A stretch of 42,680 bases of DNA from Candidatus Nitrosopumilus sp. (GCA_013043295.1 JABDOO010000016.1:1-42680), one strand, 5' to 3'. Positions 16,255 through 25,508 are shown, numbered from the stretch's first letter. The notes: a model not told the origin generated them from the letters alone. Made by a program: numbers and translations.

Positions 16255-16893
16255 CTATTCGGTTTCTAGAATTTCTTTAATCTTTTCTGAAATCTTTGGT
16301 TTTTCATTTTGTTCTAGTAGAAATTTCAAATCTTCGACATTATCTACATCCCACATTATTCTTTTCACAAAAACCATTGCTACATTTAGCGTATGTTGTT
16401 TTGCAGTATTCATGTGAATTTTATAACTATCTTCATCATAGTGGGTTTTCATCAAATCAGTTGGCATTCTAGCCAATGCGTTTGTGCCATCAAATCTTCT
16501 TGATGGAACAATAATTGCAAAATTTGGATGCATTTTGTAGTTTAACATAAAATCAATATCCTGAGTTTTGATAAATGGGATGTCTTGTGGGAAAACAATG
16601 GATGCATCAAATCCATTTTCAAAAAGATAATTATCTGCTAATGCAACTGCATTGTTAACACTCTCTTCTTTTTCATCGATGATTGTAATTGTATTGAACT
16701 TTTTTCCAATCTCAATTGCTTTCTCTTCTTTAGTTACCATTACTATTTTTTCAATTTGAGGTGATATTGATAAAGTATGTAAAATTTCTTCCAACATCAC
16801 AATACACAATTCCTCAACTTGGTGTGGAGATAAGCCTAAACGTGTTTTAGCTTTAGAGAAAGTCTTCACTGGAATAATTGCAGCTATTTTCAA
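16255..16893 (-). CDS. cofC: 2-phospho-L-lactate guanylyltransferase CofC
   Basis: Activates 2-phospholactate (or phosphoenolpyruvate) with GTP for coenzyme F420 synthesis. The nucleotidyltransferase N terminus IIPVKTFSKAKTRLG is diagnostic, followed by the FPQDIPFI metal/phosphate loop and PSRRFDGTNALARMP. At 212 residues the length is normal. The TTG start follows the cofD stop by a single nucleotide, so cofD-cofC are one operon with tightly coupled translation. Confidence 0.94.
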   Translation of the reverse strand: MKIAAIIPVKTFSKAKTRLGLSPHQVEELCIVMLEEILHTLSISPQIEKIVMVTKEEKAIEIGKKFNTITIIDEKEESVNNAVALADNYLFENGFDASIVFPQDIPFIKTQDIDFMLNYKMHPNFAIIVPSRRFDGTNALARMPTDLMKTHYDEDSYKIHMNTAKQHTLNVAMVFVKRIMWDVDNVEDLKFLLEQNEKPKISEKIKEILETE

Positions 16894-16894
16894 A

Positions 16895-17815
16895 TTATAC
16901 GTGCACTTGTTTTAAAATGAAATTTGCTAATGCGTCTTCTGCCAATTTATTTTTCATAGTAATTTTTGTTTCAAAAACTTTCATGTCCAAACTTTGAATT
17001 TTTTTTGCTAGCAATCTATCTTTAGTATCTACAATGATGTTAGAACAAACATCTGAGTACATTTTTGCTAATCCATAAGCATTAGATTCTATTCCTGCAG
17101 CCTGCATATATTTTGCAGCTGGGCCGCTAATTGCATTTTCTCCAATTAGGGGACTGATTGCAACTACTTTTTTCTTGATTTTTGATAATTCTTTTCTAAT
17201 TCCTTTGATTTGTAGCATTGGTCCAATTGATGTAAGTGGGTTACCTGGTGCTAAAATTACCATGTCTGCATCATGAATTGCATTCACTGCTTCGGGGTTG
17301 GGACGAGCTTTATCAGCTCCGATATATTGAATTCCTTCCACAGGATCTTTTCCTCTATGCTTGACCCAATACTCTTGTAAATGCAATTCTCCTTTATCTG
17401 TAGTAATTCTTGTTTCAATTGTGTTATCAGTTACTGGTATAATGTTTGAGCTAACTGCAAATTTTTCACACATCCATTTTGTGATATCACTAAGATTCTT
17501 TCCATTTTTCAACATGTTCGTTCTAATCAAATGAGTAGCCGCATCTCTGTCTCCAACTCTGAACCATGTCTCTTCGCCAAAAACTTCCATTTGACGTAAA
17601 AAGTTGAATGTGTCTTTTTTCATACCCCATCCTCTTTCCTGATCCAGCAAATCAGCTAAACCGTATACAATAGTATCAATATCCGGACACACATAGAGTC
17701 CATATAGCCAATAATTGTCCCCAACATTACTAATTACATTAACTTTGGATTCTTGAGAAACTAACCCTCTAACTAGTTTAACCGACCCTGTTCCTCCTGC
17801 TAATACTGTAATCAT
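16895..17815 (-). CDS. cofD: 2-phospho-L-lactate transferase CofD
   Basis: Transfers the phospholactyl moiety from the guanylated intermediate to the deazaflavin Fo, forming F420-0. Motifs are ITVLAGGTGSVKLVRGL at the N terminus (nucleotide binding), NVGDNYWLYGLYVCPDIDT, and VILAPGNPLTSIGPML. At 306 residues it is full length. It is the first gene of the cofD-cofC unit. Together with the neighbouring cofC it shows that the organism makes F420; the later glutamyl ligase is not in this window. Confidence 0.95.
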   Translation of the reverse strand: MITVLAGGTGSVKLVRGLVSQESKVNVISNVGDNYWLYGLYVCPDIDTIVYGLADLLDQERGWGMKKDTFNFLRQMEVFGEETWFRVGDRDAATHLIRTNMLKNGKNLSDITKWMCEKFAVSSNIIPVTDNTIETRITTDKGELHLQEYWVKHRGKDPVEGIQYIGADKARPNPEAVNAIHDADMVILAPGNPLTSIGPMLQIKGIRKELSKIKKKVVAISPLIGENAISGPAAKYMQAAGIESNAYGLAKMYSDVCSNIIVDTKDRLLAKKIQSLDMKVFETKITMKNKLAEDALANFILKQVHV

Positions 17816-17899
17816 TCCATATTCCTCTAAAACTGTAAGTCTTCAACCTATCACTCAATATTACTTTTTCAAAAAATGCCGATCTAGTAATTTAGGATA

Positions 17900-17908
17900 A
17901 GTTTATTA
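17900..17908 (+). promoter_or_regulatory. TATA element of the Cys-rich-tail membrane protein gene
   Basis: AGTTTATTA is centred 28 bp before the GTG start at 17932, consistent with a leaderless mRNA. Confidence 0.45.
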
Positions 17909-17931
17909 CCTTAATTTCACGGATTTTACTC

Positions 17932-19299
17932 GTGTCTAGGGTAGTAATTCTATCAGTTTTGCTAGCAACTCTTATCGTTGTAGGTACAAGTACTCCTGCT
18001 TGGGCAGCCCAATTAGATGCTAGAATTAACCCAAATACTGAAACATCTCCATTTAAGATGAATTATCAAAAAACTGTCTTTATTGAGTATCCAAATGGTG
18101 GAAATCTTTTCGATGAACTACAAGGAAAAGAATGGACTGTCTCTGGAACTGCTGATTCTTCCAACCCTGGTGTTCAAGCACTAATTGAAGAACTCAATCG
18201 TGGAATTGCAAATGATGGTAGTCAAGCACAAATCTCTGATTTGAATGTGGAATATGACTTTCATCTAAAAGCTAGAAACATCAATACTTCAATTGATTAT
18301 CGTGTAGTATTACAAGGAACCTTAACTGATTATGTAATTACAGATGATGGCCAAAGAACTTTAGTGGATTTAGGGTGGAGAGGTCTTACCACTGATAAAG
18401 AAATTAACATTGATGGTGTTGAAATCAATATACCAATTAACATTTTAAGAGATCAAGAACCTGAAGTCTATAATTATTTTGCAGGAACTGCTGCTGAAGA
18501 AGTTTTAGGAAAACATTTGATTAATGCAGATTTTATTTTAGAACAACCACTAACTAATTGGCACTTTTTGTTTGACCCCACTGGCATTAACGTTGATGCT
18601 GGAACATTTGGTTTAGATGACGAAATTGCAGGTTTTGTAATTTCTTCATGGACTATGGGTGAAAGTAGCCTTAGAGAAGGACGACAAGTAGAACGTGTCT
18701 TTGAAGCTGAAGTTGTTTCAGATAGCACATACATTGTTAGAAGTGTTCAATCATCTGATCAAGCAAACTTATCTGCAGTTGGATTTGGTGCCTTAGATAT
18801 TTTAGATGGTATTGAAATTATTGGTGTAACTCCAACTCCACCTGAGGATTACATGACCACTTCAACTGGTGATTTTCCTGTCATGATTGTTTATGGTATG
18901 GCTGGATTGGCAGCTGTTGCTGGAATTGCATTTTTCTTTGTTAGTAGCAGATCTCTGAAAAACGAGAAACAGGGTCAACAAGGAATTGACCCAAGTAATC
19001 TTGTAGGATATCAGACTAGTGCTTCTTCTGGTGGATATCAAACCAATAGAGGTGAGGCTCAACTAAAAGATGATACCAATTATCAACAAACCAGAAGTGT
19101 ATATGAGAATACTGCTCCTCAAGAAACAACTACTCCTCCACCAACAATGGCAAATCGTGAGGAAGCAGCATGTGGATGCGCAGCATCTGCTGAAATGGGC
19201 TCTGAATGTGACTGTGAAATGCAAGGTTCATGTCTATGTGATGCTTCATGTGGATGTGCAGCAGAAATTTGTAAAGATCAAGTTAGCTCCATGAGTTAA
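17932..19299 (+). CDS. Exported single-TM protein with nine-cysteine cytoplasmic tail
   Basis: A 455-residue protein of unknown family. Residues 1-26 are a signal peptide (TPAWAAQ). Residues 27-310 form an extracellular, mostly beta domain. A membrane helix spans about 315-338, followed by a 115-residue cytoplasmic tail. The tail is Gln/Thr/Pro-rich and ends in a cysteine cluster with Cys at 414, 416, 426, 428, 434, 436, 440, 442 and 447. Four of the pairs are C-x-C, as in metallothioneins. Metal or copper binding is inference; the rest of the protein has only non-essential-looking residues and no recognised catalytic motif. The GTG start is supported by a TATA element. Confidence 0.8.
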   Translation: MSRVVILSVLLATLIVVGTSTPAWAAQLDARINPNTETSPFKMNYQKTVFIEYPNGGNLFDELQGKEWTVSGTADSSNPGVQALIEELNRGIANDGSQAQISDLNVEYDFHLKARNINTSIDYRVVLQGTLTDYVITDDGQRTLVDLGWRGLTTDKEINIDGVEINIPINILRDQEPEVYNYFAGTAAEEVLGKHLINADFILEQPLTNWHFLFDPTGINVDAGTFGLDDEIAGFVISSWTMGESSLREGRQVERVFEAEVVSDSTYIVRSVQSSDQANLSAVGFGALDILDGIEIIGVTPTPPEDYMTTSTGDFPVMIVYGMAGLAAVAGIAFFFVSSRSLKNEKQGQQGIDPSNLVGYQTSASSGGYQTNRGEAQLKDDTNYQQTRSVYENTAPQETTTPPPTMANREEAACGCAASAEMGSECDCEMQGSCLCDASCGCAAEICKDQVSSMS

Positions 19300-19419
19300 T
19301 CTTAGTTTAGATTTTATATTTTCAATATTACCAAAAATGGGAATATTTACGGTATTTCATGTTTTTGTTAAAAAATGATTTTTAATAGCTCATAATAGTT
19401 ATGAAAATAATCTTTCTAT

Positions 19420-19563
19420 GTGTCTGAACGATTAACTATCATGCTACATAGTGACATTGCAAAAAAACTTCGAGCATTACAAGCTAAAAAAATCAAAGAA
19501 TCCTCCTCCACAGTAAGTTTTTCAAGAATTGTAAATGAGGTTCTAGAAAAAGGCCTAAAATAG
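19420..19563 (+). CDS. Ribbon-helix-helix (CopG-like) microprotein
   Basis: A 47-residue, GTG-started ORF. The strand SERLTIMLHSD is followed by helix IAKKLRALQAKKIKE, a turn, and helix SFSRIVNEVLEKGLK, the order of a ribbon-helix-helix DNA-binding dimer (polar strand, then two helices with an S-x-S-x-I-V start). Probably a small transcriptional regulator; targets unknown. The opposing C2H2 microprotein gene ends 7 nt downstream, and its Lys codons give this gene a T-run just past the stop. Confidence 0.72.
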   Translation: MSERLTIMLHSDIAKKLRALQAKKIKESSSTVSFSRIVNEVLEKGLK

Positions 19564-19570
19564 ATTGGAG

Positions 19571-19684
19571 TTATTTTTTCTTAGTTGATATTTTTAATTT
19601 ATGGATTGTTCGAAGATGCCTTTGTAGATGGCCCTCTCCAGCTAAATGTTTTTTGCATTCTGGACATTGAATTCGTTTAGCCAT
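19571..19684 (-). CDS. 37-residue C2H2 zinc-finger microprotein
   Basis: One classical finger nearly fills the protein: CPEC, 12 residues, then HLRTIH, in MAKRIQCPECKKHLAGEGHL followed by QRHLRTIHK. A basic tail STKKK ends it. Single-finger proteins of this kind recur in this window (27933-28304, 28639-28842). It is probably nucleic-acid binding. The spacing is exact for a C2H2 finger, so a chance ORF is unlikely. Confidence 0.75.
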   Translation of the reverse strand: MAKRIQCPECKKHLAGEGHLQRHLRTIHKLKISTKKK

Positions 19685-19742
19685 AGTGTATTCATATTTT
19701 TTTATGAAATTCATATATTAATTAATTGAAATTTAAAAAATA

Positions 19743-20026
19743 TGTGTGCTGGGAGTAACCCTCCTTCTGTTTTCACGATATTTCGCTTTGCAGCCTACCT
19801 GAACATAGTACAGGAACTTAAAGTTCTGTTTGGCTTTGCTCCATGCGGGTCGTCTTTTTCATTCCTTTTATGGAAACCTCAGGTTTTGCCATCATAGTGC
19901 GCCATATTGGATATTTTTCTGCTCCGTTGCCAATCATCTCTGATTATCTATCTCCAGATCACATTTCCTGTTTGGAGGGAGGAGTTTCCTCTGCCGTAGC
20001 AGCGTGTCGTGCTCCAGCTCACACTA
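19743..20026 (-). ncRNA. rnpB: RNase P RNA
   Basis: A catalytic RNA that matures tRNA 5' ends. On the minus strand the universally conserved core is visible. CR-I-like GAGGAAACTCC is at 19991-19981 and CR-V-like ACAGAAGGAGGGTTA is at 19770-19756. They pair as P4 through CCCTCC and GGAGGG. The ends pair as P1: GTGTGAGCTGG with CCAGCACACA, one A-A mismatch. A P3 hairpin CTGC-TACG-GCAG precedes CR-I. The length of about 284 nt and the GC-rich composition against AT-rich surroundings fit an archaeal type A RNA. A T-run follows P1. An ORF on the other strand here is spurious. The exact ends are estimated. Confidence 0.85.
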
Positions 20027-20055
20027 TTACTAATAATTTCTATATGATTTGAATA

Positions 20056-20709
20056 TTACTTTGCAGGTTTTGTGCCTGTAATGAATAATGTCCCAAATTC
20101 TCTTTTCCACTTTTTCTTACTTTTCAAATCTTTGATATGTTTAGTTTCTACTTTGAATCCTGCATTTTTAAAAAATTCCTTCCATTCTTTTTTTGAATGC
20201 AAATGCATTTGAATCTTCATAATTCCTGCCCATCTGGATGTTGCTTTATTATCTGTGTAAAAATCTGTTCCACAAAAAAATTTCCCTCCCGGTTTTAACA
20301 ATTTGTATATTTTCTCTAGTGCAATTTCAATAGAGTCTGCATAATAGAGAGATTCCATTGAAAAAATATAGTTAAACTTTCCCTTGTAAATCATCGACTC
20401 TATGTCTGTATGATAAAAAATTTCTTTCTTACTTTCTATCTTTTTTTGGGCTTGTATAATCATTTTTTTGCTTTTATCTATGCCTACTGATTTTTTACAA
20501 TTCTTCTCCTTTGCTATTTTTCTAACAACCCATCCATTTCCACATCCTACATCAAGAAATGTAAATGGTTTTTCAAACGATACTGTTTTTAAAAATTTTA
20601 AAACATTTTCTCCGTGCTCTGTCTCCATTAATTCTGCCCTTCCATTTAGTGCCCATTTGTCAAAAGTTTTCCTTACTTCATCCACATTTCCTATTTTTCT
20701 TATTTCCAT
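20056..20709 (-). CDS. Class I SAM-dependent methyltransferase
   Basis: A 217-residue cytoplasmic methyltransferase. Motif I is FTFLDVGCGNGWVVRKIA, the acidic end of strand 2 is VGIDKS, motif IV is FNYIFSMESLYY, and the post-motif LLKPGGKFFCGTDFY follows. A basic helical C terminus (DLKSKKKWKREFG) could contact nucleic acid or a polar acceptor. The substrate cannot be read from sequence. It is co-oriented with, and ends about 30 nt before, the RNase P RNA. Confidence 0.85.
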   Translation of the reverse strand: MEIRKIGNVDEVRKTFDKWALNGRAELMETEHGENVLKFLKTVSFEKPFTFLDVGCGNGWVVRKIAKEKNCKKSVGIDKSKKMIIQAQKKIESKKEIFYHTDIESMIYKGKFNYIFSMESLYYADSIEIALEKIYKLLKPGGKFFCGTDFYTDNKATSRWAGIMKIQMHLHSKKEWKEFFKNAGFKVETKHIKDLKSKKKWKREFGTLFITGTKPAK

Positions 20710-20793
20710 ATAATCTTCTCTTACTTAGCTTTGATATGAACGACTTCTTCGTGTCTCTTATATTCAATTTCTAATAATTAATTTTGAATAGAA

Positions 20794-21009
20794 ATGCCAG
20801 ATGAATCTTGCAGAAACTGTGGTGGAAAATTGTATGAGAATACAAAGTGTTCTCAATGCATGAAATGCACCAGTATGATCTGTAATAATTGTGCAACAAG
20901 CACACTGGAACAATTTCATTCAATTTGTATGTCTTACTCGTCCAACCAAACCAACACTGTGCCCGAATCAAAGTCTGGCAACTATCGTATGGTAGTTGCC
21001 ATGGCTTGA
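20794..21009 (+). CDS. Small cysteine-rich zinc-binding protein
   Basis: A 71-residue protein whose first half is a compact cysteine array: CRNCGGKLYENTKCSQCMKC then MICNNC. Eight or nine Cys in CxxC pairs suggest two zinc sites. The second half is Ser/Asn-rich with no motif. The 57 nt to the next gene contain that gene's TATA box, so it is probably transcribed separately. No family recognised. Confidence 0.6.
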   Translation: MPDESCRNCGGKLYENTKCSQCMKCTSMICNNCATSTLEQFHSICMSYSSNQTNTVPESKSGNYRMVVAMA

Positions 21010-21075
21010 TTCATCGAATTCTACTAATCATAGCTACTCAAGTTTTAAGTATAATGAGGCTAGATTTTGATCCTT

Positions 21076-24033
21076 ATGGGTAGAATTCCAATGATTTTGA
21101 GCCTATTTGTAATACTACTCATGCCCGTTTATGCATCGGCACAGACTCCTGATCGTATTACTATCCTAGAAAGCTTTGGAAGTTATGATAGGGGAGAACC
21201 CTTATTTGTTTACGGACAAATTGCCAATCTTTTGGATGATTCGTTTCTAATTATGCAAATTGTCAATCCACATGGTGACTTGTGTCAAATTCAACAACTT
21301 GTTCCATTACCTAATGGTGCGTTCATAACAGATGTAATTCCATTAAAGGGTAGGATTTGTGGTATCCCTGGAGAATATGAAATCAAACTATTTTACGGTG
21401 ACTATACTAAAACAACATCCTTTACTGTTACTTCGAATATCTTTTCTGAACCTGATGACAAAGAAATGATTGAATCTGCAAAAAATTTAATTTCTAATCA
21501 AGGAATTGTGGTAGGAGAACTATTTGACATTCCATCACCCATTTCTAATCAAACCTCAAATAATTTGTCAGAACTTGAATCTAGTTATGTTGATTTATGG
21601 AGTGAATTTTTTGTAGATGATCTTATTATTGAAATTAATCCCTTAATCCGACCTGCTGTTTCTTCATCATTGAACTCTGTACAAAAATTATTGGATTCTG
21701 ATGAAATTTCTTTTGAGATTGCAAAATCTATAGATGAAATAATTTTTAGCGCGATATTTTATTATGAAATAGGGAATAAAACAAAGGCAATTGATTTACT
21801 AACTGATGCATTTGTTGATGTTAGAAATGTAAATCCTGAAAAAACACCAAATCAACGGGCACCAACCTTTGATGAATTAGAAGAAACATTGCTGAATTTA
21901 ATGAAAAAATCTGATACCATAATGAGCAAGTCTGTAAAGAATGAAGTAGGATTTATTTTTGCTCGAGGTACAGCCCCTGTGTATTCATCTGAAATCACTG
22001 AGCTAATTGACATTCTTTCAAAATCTCGTTATCTAGATGTTATATCTAGAAACCAAAATGATCTTTACAGACTAGTTCAAAGTGATTGGGAATCTTTGAA
22101 GCCGTCATTAACTGGAAAGGAATCTATTGAAGAATTAATTGCTTCAAACTCTCGTGTATCTGATTTACATAATGCTGCCATACTTTTACGGGAACTTGAT
22201 AATGTTGATAGATTCATTTCCTCAGATTCTGAAGAAAATAGTGATCTTGCCAATCTAATCATGCCTGATTGGAATCAACTAGAAACTGATTTGGCATTAG
22301 CTTCCTCTGTTGAGGATATCTTGGAATCTGAATCCAAAATCCACCAAATGGCTCAAGTTATTGATATTTCATCAAGAATTAGTAAAAGCGTTGAAATTTC
22401 CCAAGCCAGTGGTGTAGATAGAGATATCGTAAATGATTGGAAATTACTTTTAGAGCGAGTAGAAATTGCAAATTCTATTGATGAAATATTAGAAATTGTT
22501 TCAGAATTTGATCAATCTATGACAGAACTTAGAGAGAAGCGAAATCCTTTGGTCGTTTTAGAATTTCAATACAAGGCTATGAAAGAAAAGGCCGAACTCC
22601 AAGCTGATTATGCAAATTTATTCTTAATTGATAATGCCTTAAAAATTCTAGATACTGCAAAGCAAATGGAATCTGGAAATCCTTCTATTACTAGAATTGA
22701 TAGAATAGAGGTACTTCTGACATGGGTTAGTGACATATCTCCAAAAATACAGGATGATTTAGATTCTTACAATAAAGATGCGTACAAAATTCGGGCTAGT
22801 GATATTCTACAACGTGCAAAATCTTTGGAAAATTTGGTTGAATTAAGTTTGACCAAAAATCGTTTCTTGCCAAATTATATTGAATTTACTGAAACATTTA
22901 ATGAAAAAATTGATGACGTTAGAGATCTTGTAATTAAAAATGATCTTGATCAAGCTGATGAGCTTGTTCGTGATCTTTTTGAAGAATGGACTAGTGTGTC
23001 AAAAGCATATACTGATGATCCATATGGATCTGATGTTGGATACACTGCAGATGAAATCAAAAGAATTGACTTTCGTAAAAAATTAGATAATTATTCTAAT
23101 ATGGTCTCAACTTTCTATAATCCTGGATTTTTAGATCATGCTGATGAGTATCATGAAAAAATGGATCAAGCTGATGAGCTAATTGAAATTGCAAATTTTG
23201 TTGATGCTGAATCTAAGATTTTAGAAATTGGAAACTATCTAAGTGAATATCTGGTTCTAAATGACGATAGCATCATTTATGATATTTCCTTTGATGTTGA
23301 AAAAAATATTTGGGTGATTAACGGTGCCACTGAAAAATCTGTTTTTGATAGGAGAGAAAATCTCTATGTGACTGTATATCATATGGATGGCACAAAACAC
23401 AGTAGCCTTGAATTTACTGATACTAAACAAGGGAATTTCTTTACACAGTGGGTTGCACCTACGGATCCTGGGCTATATGTTGTAATGCTGCAGTACAAGG
23501 ATTCAAAGGCTTCACAAATTGTGCATATTGAAGAAGAATTTGATTATGAATACAATATATCTGATTTGAATATGGTTGAACTTGCACGGGAATTTGAGGA
23601 ACTAGAATCCTTTGCAGAAAAATTTGGAGGTCAAAGTTTTAGTGAGAATCCTAGATTTGCTTCAGTAATCAATGAAATTGAATTTGCCTTTAAAGACAAA
23701 GACCCCGAAAACGTAAATGATAACCTCAACGAACTAAAAACCATCATTGAGAGATATCTTCCAGAACGATCTCGTGTTGCAGTGATTGAGGCTGTTTATG
23801 ATAATGACAAATTGATTGTATCTGGTGCTGTTCAAAAAACAATAGCCTTTAGAGAAGATTTGTTTGTTGATGTGTATGATCAACGAGGAACATTAATTGA
23901 AGAGATTGCACTAAAAGATAATTCTTCTGGCTTATTTACTGAAACTGTAAATCGTGCATTTGATTCTGGTGTATATGTTACTCAATTACAGTATCACGAT
24001 GTCATAGTTACTGATTTCTTTAATGTAAAATAA
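21076..24033 (+). CDS. Large exported helical protein flanked by beta domains
   Basis: About 985 residues. An N-terminal signal peptide ends VYASAQT. A beta domain (about 25-130) starts RITILESFGSYDRGEPLFVYG and ends EYEIKLFYGDYTKTTSFTV. A very long acidic helical region (about 135-735) follows with recurring DELI/SVEDILE-type helices. Two similar beta domains finish the protein (about 745-840 and 905-985), each with a G-x-Y-V-x-x-LQY-x-D hairpin. The three beta domains resemble the repeats of the 1089-residue protein at 3728. No C-terminal TM helix. I start at the ATG at 21076 because TTTTAAGTATAA lies about 28 bp upstream. Probably a surface or extracellular structural protein. Confidence 0.82.
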   Translation: MGRIPMILSLFVILLMPVYASAQTPDRITILESFGSYDRGEPLFVYGQIANLLDDSFLIMQIVNPHGDLCQIQQLVPLPNGAFITDVIPLKGRICGIPGEYEIKLFYGDYTKTTSFTVTSNIFSEPDDKEMIESAKNLISNQGIVVGELFDIPSPISNQTSNNLSELESSYVDLWSEFFVDDLIIEINPLIRPAVSSSLNSVQKLLDSDEISFEIAKSIDEIIFSAIFYYEIGNKTKAIDLLTDAFVDVRNVNPEKTPNQRAPTFDELEETLLNLMKKSDTIMSKSVKNEVGFIFARGTAPVYSSEITELIDILSKSRYLDVISRNQNDLYRLVQSDWESLKPSLTGKESIEELIASNSRVSDLHNAAILLRELDNVDRFISSDSEENSDLANLIMPDWNQLETDLALASSVEDILESESKIHQMAQVIDISSRISKSVEISQASGVDRDIVNDWKLLLERVEIANSIDEILEIVSEFDQSMTELREKRNPLVVLEFQYKAMKEKAELQADYANLFLIDNALKILDTAKQMESGNPSITRIDRIEVLLTWVSDISPKIQDDLDSYNKDAYKIRASDILQRAKSLENLVELSLTKNRFLPNYIEFTETFNEKIDDVRDLVIKNDLDQADELVRDLFEEWTSVSKAYTDDPYGSDVGYTADEIKRIDFRKKLDNYSNMVSTFYNPGFLDHADEYHEKMDQADELIEIANFVDAESKILEIGNYLSEYLVLNDDSIIYDISFDVEKNIWVINGATEKSVFDRRENLYVTVYHMDGTKHSSLEFTDTKQGNFFTQWVAPTDPGLYVVMLQYKDSKASQIVHIEEEFDYEYNISDLNMVELAREFEELESFAEKFGGQSFSENPRFASVINEIEFAFKDKDPENVNDNLNELKTIIERYLPERSRVAVIEAVYDNDKLIVSGAVQKTIAFREDLFVDVYDQRGTLIEEIALKDNSSGLFTETVNRAFDSGVYVTQLQYHDVIVTDFFNVK

Positions 24034-25248
24034 TTATTTTTTTCCTTTTACTAAATTGAATAGTTGTCTAACTGCAAGTTTTGGATGATGAGTAGCTAAT
24101 TTGAGCATGTTTGATAATCCAAAATCTGCTTTAATGAAATCTATGAATTCTTCAGATTTTAATTCTTTAATGATGTCTAGTTCTTTATCCCATTCATCGT
24201 CTGTTAAACCAATCCACCTATCCTGAACTTTTCCTGCCGAATTAATTTTTGATTCAATGTCTTTTCTCCAATTCTCCTCATATGGGTAAAGGGATTTTTC
24301 ATCTGTATTGCCATCTATTATTGCCTTTGATGCAACTTTTCCTGCAACCCTTCCGAATTTTATTGCATATCTAATTCCTTCTAAAACCAATGGATTTGCC
24401 TGTCCTGCAGAATCTCCTACAAGAATTAAATTATTGAATACTGTTTTTCTTGACAATCCATCATTGGGGATTAAACCATAATGGAATTCCAACTCTGTTA
24501 ACTTTCCAAGCTTTTTGATAGGTCCTAGTTTTTTCTCAATTATTTCTTTTAGTCTTTGTGTTGGATCTACATTTGATTCTGGTTTGCCCACTCCTACTCC
24601 GATTCTAACTATGTTGTCTCCTAAAGGAAAAATCCATGCATATCCTGCAGGTGAATATTCCTGTCCAACCATAAGCCACCATGTATCTGAATCTACATTT
24701 TCTGCTTTGACTTCATATTCTGCCCCTGCTCCGAATCTTTCCCATTGGGGAGCAAATTCCATGGCTTTACAAACAGTTGATGGAAAACCACTTGCGTCAA
24801 TAACCACTTTTGAATTAAATGTTATTTTTCCATTAGGTCCAATACCCTCTACTCCTACAATATCTCCATTTTTATTTTTGATTGCGTTTTTGATATTTGT
24901 CTTAACAAAAACATCTGCACCACATTTTTCTGCCTCTTTTGCCAGCCATCGATATGTTTTTCTAACATCTAAAACTGCTGCTCTTGGAATAGTGTCACTA
25001 ATAGTTACTTGATTCTTAGGTGAACAAAATGAAAAGTTTTTGATTGGATTAAAGCAGTTATCAGGAATTCCAAACTCTTTGATGTTTTGAATCCATGTTA
25101 CTCCACTTGTTCTAACAGTTTCTGCTATGGTGTTTTCCTTTTCAATTAATGCTACCTTGATTCCATTTTTTGCTGCAGCAAATGCTGCAGAAGATCCTGC
25201 TGGCCCTCCTCCAACAACTACTAAATCATAATAGAATTCTTCAGACAA
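24034..25248 (-). CDS. Geranylgeranyl reductase family flavoprotein
   Basis: A 404-residue FAD-dependent reductase that saturates geranylgeranyl chains of archaeal lipids (or related isoprenoids). The FAD-binding N terminus is DLVVVGGGPAGSSAAFAAA followed by ALIEKE. A later GDSAGQANPLVLEGIRYAI is the second FAD motif, with YAWIFPLGDNIVRIGVGVG before it. The TTG start is preceded by AAATTATATCC at about 28 bp. It ends exactly abutting the stop of the convergent 988-residue protein, and its VKGKK tail gives a T-run on that strand. Which chain it reduces is not certain. Confidence 0.9.
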   Translation of the reverse strand: MSEEFYYDLVVVGGGPAGSSAAFAAAKNGIKVALIEKENTIAETVRTSGVTWIQNIKEFGIPDNCFNPIKNFSFCSPKNQVTISDTIPRAAVLDVRKTYRWLAKEAEKCGADVFVKTNIKNAIKNKNGDIVGVEGIGPNGKITFNSKVVIDASGFPSTVCKAMEFAPQWERFGAGAEYEVKAENVDSDTWWLMVGQEYSPAGYAWIFPLGDNIVRIGVGVGKPESNVDPTQRLKEIIEKKLGPIKKLGKLTELEFHYGLIPNDGLSRKTVFNNLILVGDSAGQANPLVLEGIRYAIKFGRVAGKVASKAIIDGNTDEKSLYPYEENWRKDIESKINSAGKVQDRWIGLTDDEWDKELDIIKELKSEEFIDFIKADFGLSNMLKLATHHPKLAVRQLFNLVKGKK

Positions 25249-25298
25249 TCAAACTGAATCAAGATGACCTAGGATATAATTTTGAGGTATTTTTTGAA

Positions 25299-25508
25299 CT
25301 ATTTTTTCAATACTGGAGTTCCAGTACTATCGTTTTCTCTTTCTGAATCAAATGTCTCCATATGTGCCGGATCCCTGTGCATGAAACTATGTGTTTCCCC
25401 TTCTGTTTTTCTACAAAATTTTGAGTGAATTGTTTCCTCTACCTTTAATGTTGTTTCATTTTCATGAAAAATCCTCTTTCCACAGTCTGGACAAGTAAAT
25501 TCAGGCAT
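25299..25508 (-). CDS. Small zinc-binding protein with CPDC ribbon
   Basis: About 69 residues. The N-terminal half is MPEFTCPDCGKRIFHENE, then a further HSKFC about 20 residues on, giving a likely C-C-H-C zinc site. The acidic/Thr-rich remainder is probably disordered. The start at 25508 is supported by an AT-rich TATA-like ATCTAAATAGAT 28 bp upstream; an earlier in-frame ATG at 25526 falls between them. Family unknown. Confidence 0.6.
   Translation of the reverse strand: MPEFTCPDCGKRIFHENETTLKVEETIHSKFCRKTEGETHSFMHRDPAHMETFDSERENDSTGTPVLKK

Noticed and set aside
19843..20052. 69-codon ORF on the plus strand
   Set aside because: It lies antisense over the RNase P RNA core motifs and has no protein-like features.
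24515..25012. 165-codon plus-strand ORF inside geranylgeranyl reductase
   Set aside because: The opposite strand has intact FAD motifs; the antisense ORF is a by-product of codon bias.
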